Positions 1 through 7,392 of a stretch of 64,000 nucleotides of DNA are shown here, piece by piece. Source of the DNA: Hydrogenophaga sp. Its GTDB lineage: Bacteria > Pseudomonadota > Gammaproteobacteria > Burkholderiales > Burkholderiaceae_C. The notes under the pieces were generated by a model. It ran no database searches. It was not told the origin of the DNA and was given only the letters and a program-made list of their open reading frames with translations. Location: positions 1 through 64,000 of the forward strand of contig NZ_JAUSCF010000038.1 in NCBI RefSeq assembly GCF_030651625.1, written 5' to 3'. Positions within the stretch are counted from its first letter, which is position 1. Every line of letters begins with the position of its first letter. Made by a program: the position numbers and the translations under genes.

Positions 1-114
1 CTGAAGACCACCGAGGCGCTGGTGGTCCTGGCTCGCAAGCTGCTGCGCATTGCGTTTGCCGTCTGGCACAGTGGCACACCGTTTGACCCGCAGCGGGTAG
101 CCCTGCGCGCTTGA
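1..114 (+). mobile_element. IS110-family transposase, C-terminal 37 codons (cut by window edge)
   Basis: The first frame reads LKTTEALVVLARKLLRIAF and ends with TGA at 112-114. The ARKLLRIAF..W..G.PFDP pattern is the usual extreme C-terminus of IS110-type (DEDD) transposases, which excise and insert circular IS copies. The rest of the gene lies to the left of the window, so I cannot tell whether the element is intact. The only structure just downstream is the palindromic repeat that follows. IS110 elements often lack terminal inverted repeats, so I cannot place the element's right end. Confidence 0.75.
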
Positions 115-128
115 CGAAAACCATAGAA

Positions 129-217
129 CCTCCGCCGGCCCGAGCCGCCGTCCCCCTCCAAGCCGAAGGCGCCAGAGAGGGGGAAGCCGCGTCAGCGGCG
201 CAGGGGGGAGTCCCAAT
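129..217. repeat. REP-like palindromic repeat, copy 1
   Basis: The stretch contains CCCCCTC...GAGGGGG, then a small CCGC-gtca-GCGG hairpin, then a second G run (GCGCAGGGGGG). The same order of C-run, CG-rich inner hairpin and G-run occurs inside ppc, after ppc and after the Anbu gene. It lies between the transposase tail and the 3' end of the SDR gene, a typical intergenic position for REP elements. Confidence 0.5.
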
Positions 218-228
218 TTTTGGGGGAG

Positions 229-981
229 TTACGATTTCCCCGCTGTAAATCCCCCATCCACCATCAGGTTCGCACCCGTGATGAAACTGGCTTCATCGCT
301 AAGCAGGAACAAAGCCGCATTGGCCACTTCTTCAGGCTTGCCCAGACGGCCCACCGGGTGCAGGCCGATCAGGAATTGCCTGGTGTCGTCGTCGAGCAGT
401 GACAACAAGGGCGTATCGATGTAACCCGGACCGATGGTGTTGACGCGCACGCCTTTGGCCGCGCCTTCCAGCGCCAGCGTGCGGGTGAGGTTGACCACAC
501 CGCCCTTGGCTGCGGTGTAGGCCGCGGTGCCGCTCTGGCCGAACACGCCCAGGATGGACGCGCAATTGACGATGCTGCCGCTGCCCTGCGCGTACATGGG
601 TCTGAGCGCCGCCCGTGCCACGCGGAACACGCCGTTGAGGTTGATATCGATGACCCGCAGAAATTCTTCATCGGGGTACGTATCGGCAGGGTTGATGCCG
701 CCAATGCCGGCGTTGTTGAACACCCCATCCAGACGACCGAATTTGGCCACCACGTCGGTCACCATCTGGTTGACCTGCACGGTGGAGGTCACATCCACCG
801 CCGTGAACATGCAGCGCCCGGAGTACTGTTTATCGAGTTCAGCTGCTTTTTCAGCGCCAGCGGAGCCCACCAGGTCGGCCAGTGCGACCTTGGCACCTTC
901 GGCGAGGCAGCGCTCTACCGAAGCGAGGCCGATGCCGCTGGCACCGCCCGTGATGAGAATGACTTTGTTCTGTAGACGCAT
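229..981 (-). CDS. SDR-family NAD(P)-dependent oxidoreductase
   Basis: A 250-residue classical short-chain dehydrogenase/reductase. The Rossmann cofactor motif is GGASGIG near residue 12, the structural NNAG is near residue 90, and the catalytic Ser (NCAS) and YTAAK follow. The C-terminus ends in the usual ITGANLMVDGG segment. Such enzymes interconvert an alcohol and a ketone with NAD(H) or NADP(H) in the cytoplasm; the substrate cannot be read from sequence. The ATG has an AGGAGG-like Shine-Dalgarno (GGAGGTTTTCCCC) upstream. It stands alone, with non-operonic neighbours. Confidence 0.93.
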   Translation of the reverse strand: MRLQNKVILITGGASGIGLASVERCLAEGAKVALADLVGSAGAEKAAELDKQYSGRCMFTAVDVTSTVQVNQMVTDVVAKFGRLDGVFNNAGIGGINPADTYPDEEFLRVIDINLNGVFRVARAALRPMYAQGSGSIVNCASILGVFGQSGTAAYTAAKGGVVNLTRTLALEGAAKGVRVNTIGPGYIDTPLLSLLDDDTRQFLIGLHPVGRLGKPEEVANAALFLLSDEASFITGANLMVDGGFTAGKS

Positions 982-1150
982 GGGGAAAACCTCCTTGATT
1001 CAGAAATTGGCAAAAGGGCGCAGGAAACGCCACACCCTTGCACCATTCTGAGACCACAAGGCTTCAAGTGACATCGAAGGGCCAAGTGATCGACCTGAAA
1101 CCGGGAGAGGCAGCGTCGATCAAAGACTGCGCATCGCTGCACGCGAGGGC

Positions 1151-1846
1151 TCAGCTCTTCCCCAGCACCTCAAGCAACCATGCATTCAGGTCGGCCACCT
1201 CTTCAGCACACACTGAGTGCTCCATCGGGTAGGTGTGCCACTGCACGCTGTAGCCCATCGCTCGCAGGGCGTCGCGTGCGTGCATGCCGCGCGCCACTTC
1301 CACCACCGGGTCATGCGTCCCGTGCGCCAGATAGATCGGCACACTCCGGTTGGCTTCGCTGCGTTCGCCTTCCAGCGTGTGGGGCAACGGCAGGTAACCC
1401 GACAAAGCCGCCAGCCCGGCCAAACGCTTCGGTGCCCGCAGGCCTGCCAGCAGCGTCATGGCGCAGCCCTGCGAAAAACCCATCAGCACGGTGCGCTCGG
1501 GTGGTACGCCGCGTTCGGCCTCGCGGTCCAGCAGGCGCTGCACCAGACCCTGCGAGGCACGCAGCCCGGCTTCGTCTTCGGCCCGCGAGCCGTCTGGGCG
1601 AGGTGGGTGAATGTCGTACCAGGCGCGCATCTCGTGGCCGCCGTTGATGGTCACCGGCTGCACCGGCGCGCTGGGAAACACGAAACGCACCGGGCCGATG
1701 GCGTCGAGATCCAGTTCCTGCGCAATGGGAATGAAGTCGCGCCCATCGGCGCCCAGCCCGTGCAGCACCACGATGCTGGCCACGGGCATGGCGTCAGCGT
1801 CACCACCGGTGACGAGTTCGATGATTTCGATGGAAGAGGTGTTCAT
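1151..1846 (-). CDS. Alpha/beta hydrolase, carboxylesterase/acyl-protein thioesterase family
   Basis: A 231-residue protein of the carboxylesterase type II (phospholipase/APT-like) family. The oxyanion segment VLHGLGADGRDF lies near the N-terminus and the nucleophile elbow is GFSQG. The charge-relay Asp is in HGTHDPVV and the His in YPMEHSV. Length matches the family (about 220 residues). These cytoplasmic serine hydrolases cleave short-chain or medium-chain esters and thioesters. It is read leftward with no signal peptide. The 170-bp gap to the SDR gene suggests separate transcription. Confidence 0.9.
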   Translation of the reverse strand: MNTSSIEIIELVTGGDADAMPVASIVVLHGLGADGRDFIPIAQELDLDAIGPVRFVFPSAPVQPVTINGGHEMRAWYDIHPPRPDGSRAEDEAGLRASQGLVQRLLDREAERGVPPERTVLMGFSQGCAMTLLAGLRAPKRLAGLAALSGYLPLPHTLEGERSEANRSVPIYLAHGTHDPVVEVARGMHARDALRAMGYSVQWHTYPMEHSVCAEEVADLNAWLLEVLGKS

Positions 1847-1877
1847 GCCACCAGCATAGCGGCAGCGCGAAGCATGA

Positions 1878-1973
1878 CTACCTCACCATCCCCGGTAACC
1901 ACAGCGAAATGGCCGGAAACGCGCACAGCATCAACAGGCGCATCAGGTCCGCGCCGATGAAGGGCATGGTGCC
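1878..1973 (-). pseudogene. TRAP transporter large permease (DctM-type), C-terminal remnant
   Basis: Read leftward, the frame ends GTMPFIGADLMRLLMLCAF then AISLWLP and a stop, which is how DctM/SiaM-type TRAP large subunits end (final amphipathic/TM helix). Only about 31 codons match; the longer ORF upstream of them on this strand is not permease-like. The fragment abuts a LysR C-terminal remnant on the other strand. Confidence 0.6.
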
Positions 1974-2157
1974 GCAGATGCACGCCGCCAACGCCGGCCA
2001 GCGCGTGGACCTGCGTGTGTGGGAACTGCCGCGTGCGGCGGCCCCCAGCTGCGAAGTGCGCCTGGTCTGGCATGCCAGCACCGCGAAAGACCCGGCCCAC
2101 CAATGGATCCGCGCGCAAGTGCATCGCCTGTTCGGGCGCGTGCCACCGAGCGCGTGA
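1969..2157 (+). pseudogene. LysR-type transcriptional regulator, C-terminal remnant
   Basis: The plus frame gives VRLVWHASTAKDPAHQWIRA followed by QVHRLF and TGA, matching the end of the substrate-binding domain of LysR regulators (LVWH....DPAHxWLRE). No helix-turn-helix or domain core lies upstream, because the frame runs straight into the antiparallel TRAP permease remnant near 1970. It is therefore a truncated, non-functional piece. Confidence 0.55.
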
Positions 2158-2209
2158 ATCAGGGGGTGGCGTCTTCCGGGTGAAGCCGGCGTGTGCCTAT
2201 CATGCGGTC

Positions 2210-3019
2210 ATGACCTCCCTATCTGCACCCATGACCCCTCAAGCCCTGCTCGATCACCTTGACCAAGGTCGCCTCTGGCCACAACCTTGTGGTCTTTCAC
2301 TCGACACAGCGTACGCACGGGCACTTGAAGTGCGGGCCATGCGCATCCAGCGCGGGGATCTTCCAAAAGGCTACAAAGTCGGATTCACCAACCGCACGAT
2401 CTGGCCGCGCTACAACGTGCATGCGCCCATCTGGGGCAGCGTGTGGGACAGCACGCTCACACTGTGTGAAGGTGAAGGTGCTGTGTCGCTCGCCCACGTC
2501 TGTCAGCCGCGCCTGGAGCCCGAGGTGGTGTTTGGCATGAAGGCCACACCCGCCGCCAACGCCACGCTGGACACGCTTTTTCACGCAATCGACTGGGTGG
2601 CACCCGGCTTCGAGGTGGTTCAGTCGCACCTGCCCGACTGGAAATTCGAGGCAGCCGATACCGTCGCCGATGGCGGTCTGCATGCCCACTTGCTGGTTGG
2701 CCAGCGCAAGCCGTTGCACGAAATTGCAGACAGCGCCGCCACGCTGGACAACCTCCTCGCGAATGCCCGCGTGAGCCTGGAAAAAAACAACCAACCGGTC
2801 GAAGAGGGACAGGGCGCCAATGTGCTCGACAGCCCACTGCGCGCACTGCTGTATTTCACTCAGACCTTGCGCGCATGCCCGGGTGCGCCCGACCTGCAGG
2901 CCGGTGACGTGATCACCACCGGTACCTGGACCGACGCATGGCCCGTGCTGCGCGGCGAGCAATGGACAGCACGGTTCAGCGCTCCGCTCGGCAATCTGTC
3001 CCTGCACTTCACGGCCTGA
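2210..3019 (+). CDS. 2-keto-4-pentenoate hydratase/FAH-family hydrolase-like protein
   Basis: Starting at the ATG at 2210 this encodes 269 residues; the ORF-track start at 2015 would run through the LysR remnant and is rejected. The central GYKVGFTNRTIWPRYNVHAP, acidic metal-site segment LEPEVVFG and late GDVITTGTWTDAWPV fit the hydratase/decarboxylase branch of the fumarylacetoacetate hydrolase fold, which handles 2-keto acids with Mg2+ or Mn2+ in aromatic or hydroxy-acid catabolism. Substrate unknown. A second ATG seven codons downstream (2231) is possible. The remnant TRAP/LysR genes just upstream may once have formed a catabolic locus with it. Confidence 0.82.
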   Translation: MTSLSAPMTPQALLDHLDQGRLWPQPCGLSLDTAYARALEVRAMRIQRGDLPKGYKVGFTNRTIWPRYNVHAPIWGSVWDSTLTLCEGEGAVSLAHVCQPRLEPEVVFGMKATPAANATLDTLFHAIDWVAPGFEVVQSHLPDWKFEAADTVADGGLHAHLLVGQRKPLHEIADSAATLDNLLANARVSLEKNNQPVEEGQGANVLDSPLRALLYFTQTLRACPGAPDLQAGDVITTGTWTDAWPVLRGEQWTARFSAPLGNLSLHFTA

Positions 3020-3108
3020 GACGATCTGCGGTAACAGGTGAAACCCTCTAAACACAATGCATGGGGCTTGGTAGATTCATCAAATAGACACACAAAGGAG
3101 ACAACGAC

Positions 3109-4800
3109 ATGAGCAAAATTGCGCCCGATCTGCTGGCCTTGCAACGCCTTTACCACTGGGAGAAAACCGCCCCCACCCGGGTGGCCCTCACCCAGCCAAT
3201 GGGCAAGGGTGCCGTGCAGGACTTCACATGGGCGCAAGTGGCAGATCAGGTCAGGCGCATGGCCACCCATCTGCAGTCGCATGGCTGGGAGCCTGGCTCC
3301 AAGGTGGCCATCCTGTCCAAGAACTGCGCCTGGTGGATGATGAGCGATCTGGCCATCTGGATGGCGGGTTATGTGTCCGTGCCGCTCTACCCGACGCTGG
3401 CGCCAGACACCATCCGCCAGATCCTCACGCACAGTGAATCGAAGGCCCTTTTCGTGGGCAAGCTCGACGGCTGGGAGGGCATGAAGCCTGGCGTGCCCTC
3501 TGACCTGCCTTGCATGAGCTACCCGCTCTCACCCGCCGATGCGATCAAAAACCACGAAGGATGGGACGCGATCTGCCAGCGCAGCCAGCCGATGCAAGGC
3601 GAGCCCGTGCGAGATGGCGACGAACTCGCCACCCTCATCTACACCTCGGGGACGACCGGCATGCCCAAGGGCGTGATGCACACGTTTGCCAATTTCGCAT
3701 GGGCGCTCGACGCCGGCCTCAAGCGCATTCCCATGAGCGCAGACGACCGCATGCTTTCCTACCTGCCGCTCGCCCACGTGGTCGAGCGCATGCTGGTTGA
3801 ACACGGCTGGCTGCGCACCGGCATGCATGTGTTCTTTGCGGAATCGCTCGACACGTTTGCCGCTGACCTGCAGCGTGCGCAACCCACCATCTTCTTCTCG
3901 GTACCGCGCCTGTGGGTCAAGTTCCAGCAGGGTGTTCACCACAAGATGCCGCCGGCCAAACTCAACCGCCTGCTGGGCATTCCCATCCTTGGCGGCATCG
4001 TGCGCAAGAAGGTCATGAAAGCGCTGGGCCTCGACAAATGCACGTTCGCCGCCGGGGGAGCCGCCCCCATGCCGCTCGCGCTGCTGGAGTGGTACAGCAA
4101 GCTGGGCCTGCACATCAACGAGGGCTACGGCATGACCGAGAACCTCGCACTTTCCCACATCACCGAACCCGGCAAGAACCAGCAAGGCACAGTGGGTCCG
4201 GCTTACGAGGGTGTGCAACACCGCATCGACCCCGCCACAGGGGAAGTGCAGATGAAAAATTCCGCCATGATGCTGGGCTACTACAAAGAACCGGAAAAGA
4301 CCCAGGAAACCTTCACCGAAGACGGCTGGCTCAAGACCGGTGACAAAGGCACCATTGACAAGCAGGGCCTGCTGCGCATCACAGGGCGCGTGAAGGATCT
4401 TTTCAAGACCGGCAAGGGCAAGTACGTGGCCCCGGCCCCGATCGAGGACAAGCTGGTGATGCACGACGCGGTGGAAGCCTGCGTGGTGACCGGCGCCAAC
4501 CTCGGACAACCCCTGGGTATCGTGATGCTCAACGCCGAAGCGGTGGCCCAGGTGGCCGATGCCAGCGCACGAAGCGAACTGGAGCAGTCGCTGACAACCC
4601 ACTTGAAGTCCATCAACGCGACGCTCGATCCACACGAGCAACTGCAATGCATCGTGGTGGTCACAACTGCATGGACAGTGGACAACGACGTCATCACGCC
4701 GACCTTCAAGGTCAAACGCAACCGCATTGAGGATCTGTACGCCCGGAACTACGAAAACTGGGAGGCATCGGGCAAACGGGTCATCTGGCAAACCAGTTGA
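3109..4800 (+). CDS. AMP-dependent synthetase/ligase, long-chain acyl-CoA synthetase-like
   Basis: A 563-residue adenylate-forming enzyme. The ATP-binding signature IYTSGTTGMPKGVMH is near residue 180, the adenine-binding GYGMTEN near residue 340, and the hinge/core motif GWLKTGDKG with the ligase segment GRVKDLFKTGKGKYVAP near residues 405-445. It should activate a carboxylic acid as acyl-AMP and pass it to CoA; the FAA1-like layout suggests a fatty-acid substrate. AAAGGAGACAACGACATG is a strong ribosome-binding site that fixes the start. No catabolic partner genes are linked. Confidence 0.9.
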   Translation: MSKIAPDLLALQRLYHWEKTAPTRVALTQPMGKGAVQDFTWAQVADQVRRMATHLQSHGWEPGSKVAILSKNCAWWMMSDLAIWMAGYVSVPLYPTLAPDTIRQILTHSESKALFVGKLDGWEGMKPGVPSDLPCMSYPLSPADAIKNHEGWDAICQRSQPMQGEPVRDGDELATLIYTSGTTGMPKGVMHTFANFAWALDAGLKRIPMSADDRMLSYLPLAHVVERMLVEHGWLRTGMHVFFAESLDTFAADLQRAQPTIFFSVPRLWVKFQQGVHHKMPPAKLNRLLGIPILGGIVRKKVMKALGLDKCTFAAGGAAPMPLALLEWYSKLGLHINEGYGMTENLALSHITEPGKNQQGTVGPAYEGVQHRIDPATGEVQMKNSAMMLGYYKEPEKTQETFTEDGWLKTGDKGTIDKQGLLRITGRVKDLFKTGKGKYVAPAPIEDKLVMHDAVEACVVTGANLGQPLGIVMLNAEAVAQVADASARSELEQSLTTHLKSINATLDPHEQLQCIVVVTTAWTVDNDVITPTFKVKRNRIEDLYARNYENWEASGKRVIWQTS

Positions 4801-4860
4801 GGGTTCGACGCTGGTGGAGCCTCCCCGGTCGACGGGCAGGCAACAGTTCGGCTGATTGCT

Positions 4861-5343
4861 TCACTCGCCGGCGTCCTCCATCGTCAGTCGCTGAACCACG
4901 CCCAGTGCACCCGCCTCACACAGCCGCATGACGCTCTCAAACCCCTCCGCACTGCCGTGGTACGGATCGGGCACCTCGGTGGTACCCGTGACTCCCGCAT
5001 ACACAAGATAGAGGTGCAGCTTGTGGCGGTACTGCGGCGGACACTGGTGCTCCAAGTGCATCAGGTTGTCGCGGTCCATCGCCAGGATCAGGTCGAAGCG
5101 CTGGAAATCATTCGTCACCACACGTCGCGCACGTTCCATGTGAATAGCAGCGTAGCCCCGCGCAGTGGCCACGGCAAGGGCACGCGGATCGGCCTTCTCG
5201 CCTTGATGCCCTGCGTAGGTGCCGGCTGAATCCACTTCGAACCGATGGGTCAGCTGACGCTGATCCAGCAACCCCTGCAGGGCACTGGATGCCATGGGCG
5301 ATCGGCAGATATTGCCCATGCAAACCACCAGAATTCGAATCAT
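4861..5343 (-). CDS. Low-molecular-weight protein tyrosine phosphatase
   Basis: A 160-residue protein with the CX5R(S) P-loop at the N-terminus (VCMGNICRSPMA) and the general-acid loop DPYHG near residue 126, both hallmarks of LMW-PTP. It dephosphorylates phosphotyrosine in the cytoplasm; in bacteria such enzymes often act on polysaccharide-export kinases or arginine phosphate, but no kinase or export genes are adjacent. It is read leftward, downstream of the H-NS-like gene and separated from it by a hairpin. Confidence 0.93.
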   Translation of the reverse strand: MIRILVVCMGNICRSPMASSALQGLLDQRQLTHRFEVDSAGTYAGHQGEKADPRALAVATARGYAAIHMERARRVVTNDFQRFDLILAMDRDNLMHLEHQCPPQYRHKLHLYLVYAGVTGTTEVPDPYHGSAEGFESVMRLCEAGALGVVQRLTMEDAGE

Positions 5344-5363
5344 CTTGCAACCCCATCAAGCAC

Positions 5364-5385
5364 AAAGCCCGCCATGAGCGGGCTT
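5364..5385 (-). terminator. Hairpin terminator candidate after the H-NS-like gene
   Basis: AAGCCCGC-catga-GCGGGCTT forms an 8-bp GC-rich stem. Read on the minus strand it is followed by TTTGTG, a weak U tract. It sits just past the H-NS-like stop codon, so it likely ends that transcript before the phosphatase gene. Confidence 0.55.
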
Positions 5386-5434
5386 CGTCAAGTTGTTCGA
5401 CCCATCAACATTGGCTGGCCGGAACAAACCCACC

Positions 5435-5740
5435 TCAGATGCGGAAATCCTCGATGTTCTTGCCATCGGCGAGCACATTACGTACCCATTCTGGCTTGCG
5501 CCCAGGGCCTCCTGCCCAGAGCTCCCCGTTGGGGCCACGGAATTTGGCGGGTGCGCTGGACTTGGATTTGGCGCTTTTCTTGCCACCGACCGCGGCACCC
5601 AGATCGGCCGGCGTAATGCCGTATTGTTTCATTTTGGCCTTGATATCTGCAATCACCGAAGACAGTTCGTCTTTGCGTGCTTGCTCAGCTTGCGCCATCA
5701 ACGCCTGGGCTTGCGCCATCAGTTCTGAATAGGTTGCCAT
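5435..5740 (-). CDS. H-NS-family nucleoid protein
   Basis: A 101-residue protein with an N-terminal coiled-coil oligomerisation region (residues 1-45, rich in Ala/Gln/Glu) and a C-terminal DNA-binding part, KFRGPNGELWAGGPGRKPEW, which carries the W.G.GR.P.W signature of H-NS/MvaT-like xenogeneic silencers in betaproteobacteria. It should bind AT-rich or curved DNA and repress transferred genes. A monocistronic unit is likely, given the 3' hairpin. A basic linker (GGKKSAKSKSSAPA) joins the two parts. Confidence 0.92.
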   Translation of the reverse strand: MATYSELMAQAQALMAQAEQARKDELSSVIADIKAKMKQYGITPADLGAAVGGKKSAKSKSSAPAKFRGPNGELWAGGPGRKPEWVRNVLADGKNIEDFRI

Positions 5741-5814
5741 TGATCGTCCTTGTTTGCTTGAATTTTAAGGTAAGGTAATTTCAACACCACAGCGTGTGCC
5801 ATCTATTCTAATAG

Positions 5815-6801
5815 CTACTGCCGCCAAGCCATCCAACCCTGCAGATCTGAAGGCAATTCAGAATGTAACTCGATTGGATTACCCGTGACGGGATGCGACA
5901 GGCGCAATCGCCATGCGTGCAGGAACATCCGCCTGAAGCCGAGTTTCGACAAATGCTTATTCAAGTCGAAATCCCCGTATTTGTCATCTCCCACGATCGC
6001 GTGCCCGGCGCCTGCCAGGTGAACCCGGATCTGGTGGGTGCGGCCGGTCTTGATCGTCACCTCGAGCTGAGTGAAGCCATCTGCCATGCCGACGGGCAAT
6101 CCCGATGGGGCGGCCACCTTGGCAGCCACTTTGACCAGGGTGACGGCATGCATGCCATCGGGATCGTCCTTGGTGGTGATCCGCACCCTGCGCTCGCCAT
6201 CAGGCAGCAGGTATTTGTGCAGTGGCTGGTCCAGCACTTTCAATCTTGCTGGCCACGCCCCTTTGACCAATGCCAGATACGTCTTGCCCGTTTCACGCTC
6301 GCGAAACTGCTCCTGCAATACTTTGAGCGCGCTCTTCTTTTTCGCAATCAGCAGCAAACCGCTGGTTTCCCGGTCGAGCCGGTGCACCAATTCGAGAAAA
6401 CGCGCCTGCGGACGGGCCTGCCGCATTTGCTCGATCACGCCAAAACTCACGCCGCTGCCACCATGCACCGCTACGCCGGCAGGCTTGTCAACAGCCAAAA
6501 AAAACTCGTCTTCATAAATGACAGGGAATTCTCTCGCTGGCGCTGGATTGGCCACTTTTTCCTGCGCGCGTTCCGATACCCGGAGCGGTGGAATTCGCAA
6601 CACATCGCCCAATGCCAGGCGATCATCTGCACCCACCCGGCCTTTGTTGCGCCGCACTTCGCCCGAGCGAATGATGCGGTAAAGATGGGTTTTTGGCACG
6701 CCTTTGAGCGTGCGAAAAAGAAAATTGTCCAGCCGCTGGCCCACCGACTCCTCGTCGACCGTGAGGTACCGAACAGCCAAAGGCGGCAAAACAGGAGACA
6801 T
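5815..6801 (-). CDS. rluC: 23S rRNA pseudouridine synthase RluC
   Basis: Taking the ATG at 6801 (preceded by AACAGGAGA) gives 328 residues; the ORF-track start 18 codons upstream lacks a matching site. An S4 RNA-binding domain occupies residues 1-75 (VGQRLDNFLFRTLKGVPK) and the catalytic domain has HRLDRETSG with the nucleophilic Asp. It isomerises uridines in 23S rRNA (positions 955/2504/2580 in E. coli). Divergence from rne, as in enterics, supports the RluC assignment over other RluA-family members. Confidence 0.93.
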   Translation of the reverse strand: MSPVLPPLAVRYLTVDEESVGQRLDNFLFRTLKGVPKTHLYRIIRSGEVRRNKGRVGADDRLALGDVLRIPPLRVSERAQEKVANPAPAREFPVIYEDEFFLAVDKPAGVAVHGGSGVSFGVIEQMRQARPQARFLELVHRLDRETSGLLLIAKKKSALKVLQEQFRERETGKTYLALVKGAWPARLKVLDQPLHKYLLPDGERRVRITTKDDPDGMHAVTLVKVAAKVAAPSGLPVGMADGFTQLEVTIKTGRTHQIRVHLAGAGHAIVGDDKYGDFDLNKHLSKLGFRRMFLHAWRLRLSHPVTGNPIELHSELPSDLQGWMAWRQ

Positions 6802-6840
6802 GGCTATCAGAATGGGGCCACCACGACGACCAGAGATGTC

Positions 6841-6846
6841 TATAAT
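6841..6846 (+). promoter_or_regulatory. Candidate -10 box for rne
   Basis: A perfect TATAAT lies 547 bp upstream of the rne start codon, just inside the rluC upstream region. No convincing TTGACA is found 17 bp upstream, so the call rests on the -10 match and on the known long-leader arrangement of rne in other bacteria. Confidence 0.4.
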
Positions 6847-6852
6847 CCCCGA

Positions 6853-7392
6853 CACCAGTCGTGTGCTGTAAGTGATTGATTTGCCTTGAGTTTAAGGCAG
6901 TCGTTGCAAACAGCCTCTCCCGCGCCGAGGCCCAGGGGACGGTCTGGTAAAAAGTTGCCACCCGCAGCACCCGGACCTTGTCCATTGCCTGACGCATTCG
7001 CAGACGAATCCAGGCGCGGAACCGGTCGGGTTGATGCTGTGGGCGAATCCGCTAAAGAAAACGCGAACCCGAATACGGAATACCAAAGTCATTCAGCCCC
7101 CAACGGGCTGGGTGAGGACGAAGTGAAGCCAGAGACCCATCGGCAAGAGCCATGTCATTGACAACCTCCTTGCCATCCCTGTTCACCCACCTCCACGCGC
7201 CTACGCCCTGACCTGGCGGTTCGACGCGGCACCCATGTGCCCGCCCGTGTCGAACACACCCCGAACCGCAGGTCATCGGCTCTCCGGCAATTCCCTCCCT
7301 CGTTCGCTTTTCCCGCTGATTCAAGGCAGGTTGGATGTGCACGGCCTCGAGGCCGGCATGTCCTTGTGTGTTTGAACGAAGGAAAACGCATC
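6853..7392 (+). promoter_or_regulatory. Long rne 5' leader (possible autoregulatory UTR)
   Basis: About 540 bases separate the candidate promoter from the rne ATG with no supported gene inside. Near its 5' end TGCCTT-gagttt-AAGGCA (6882-6899) makes a simple hairpin; the remainder is GC-rich and can pair in several ways. In E. coli the 361-nt rne leader is bound and cleaved by RNase E to limit its own synthesis. A similar role here is an inference from position and length. The frame open from 7237 into rne is not used; the real start is at 7393. Confidence 0.5.

Noticed and set aside
2015-2209. N-terminal extension of the hydratase-like protein
   Set aside because: The extension lies out of frame over the LysR remnant and has no homology; the ATG at 2210 begins the conserved domain.
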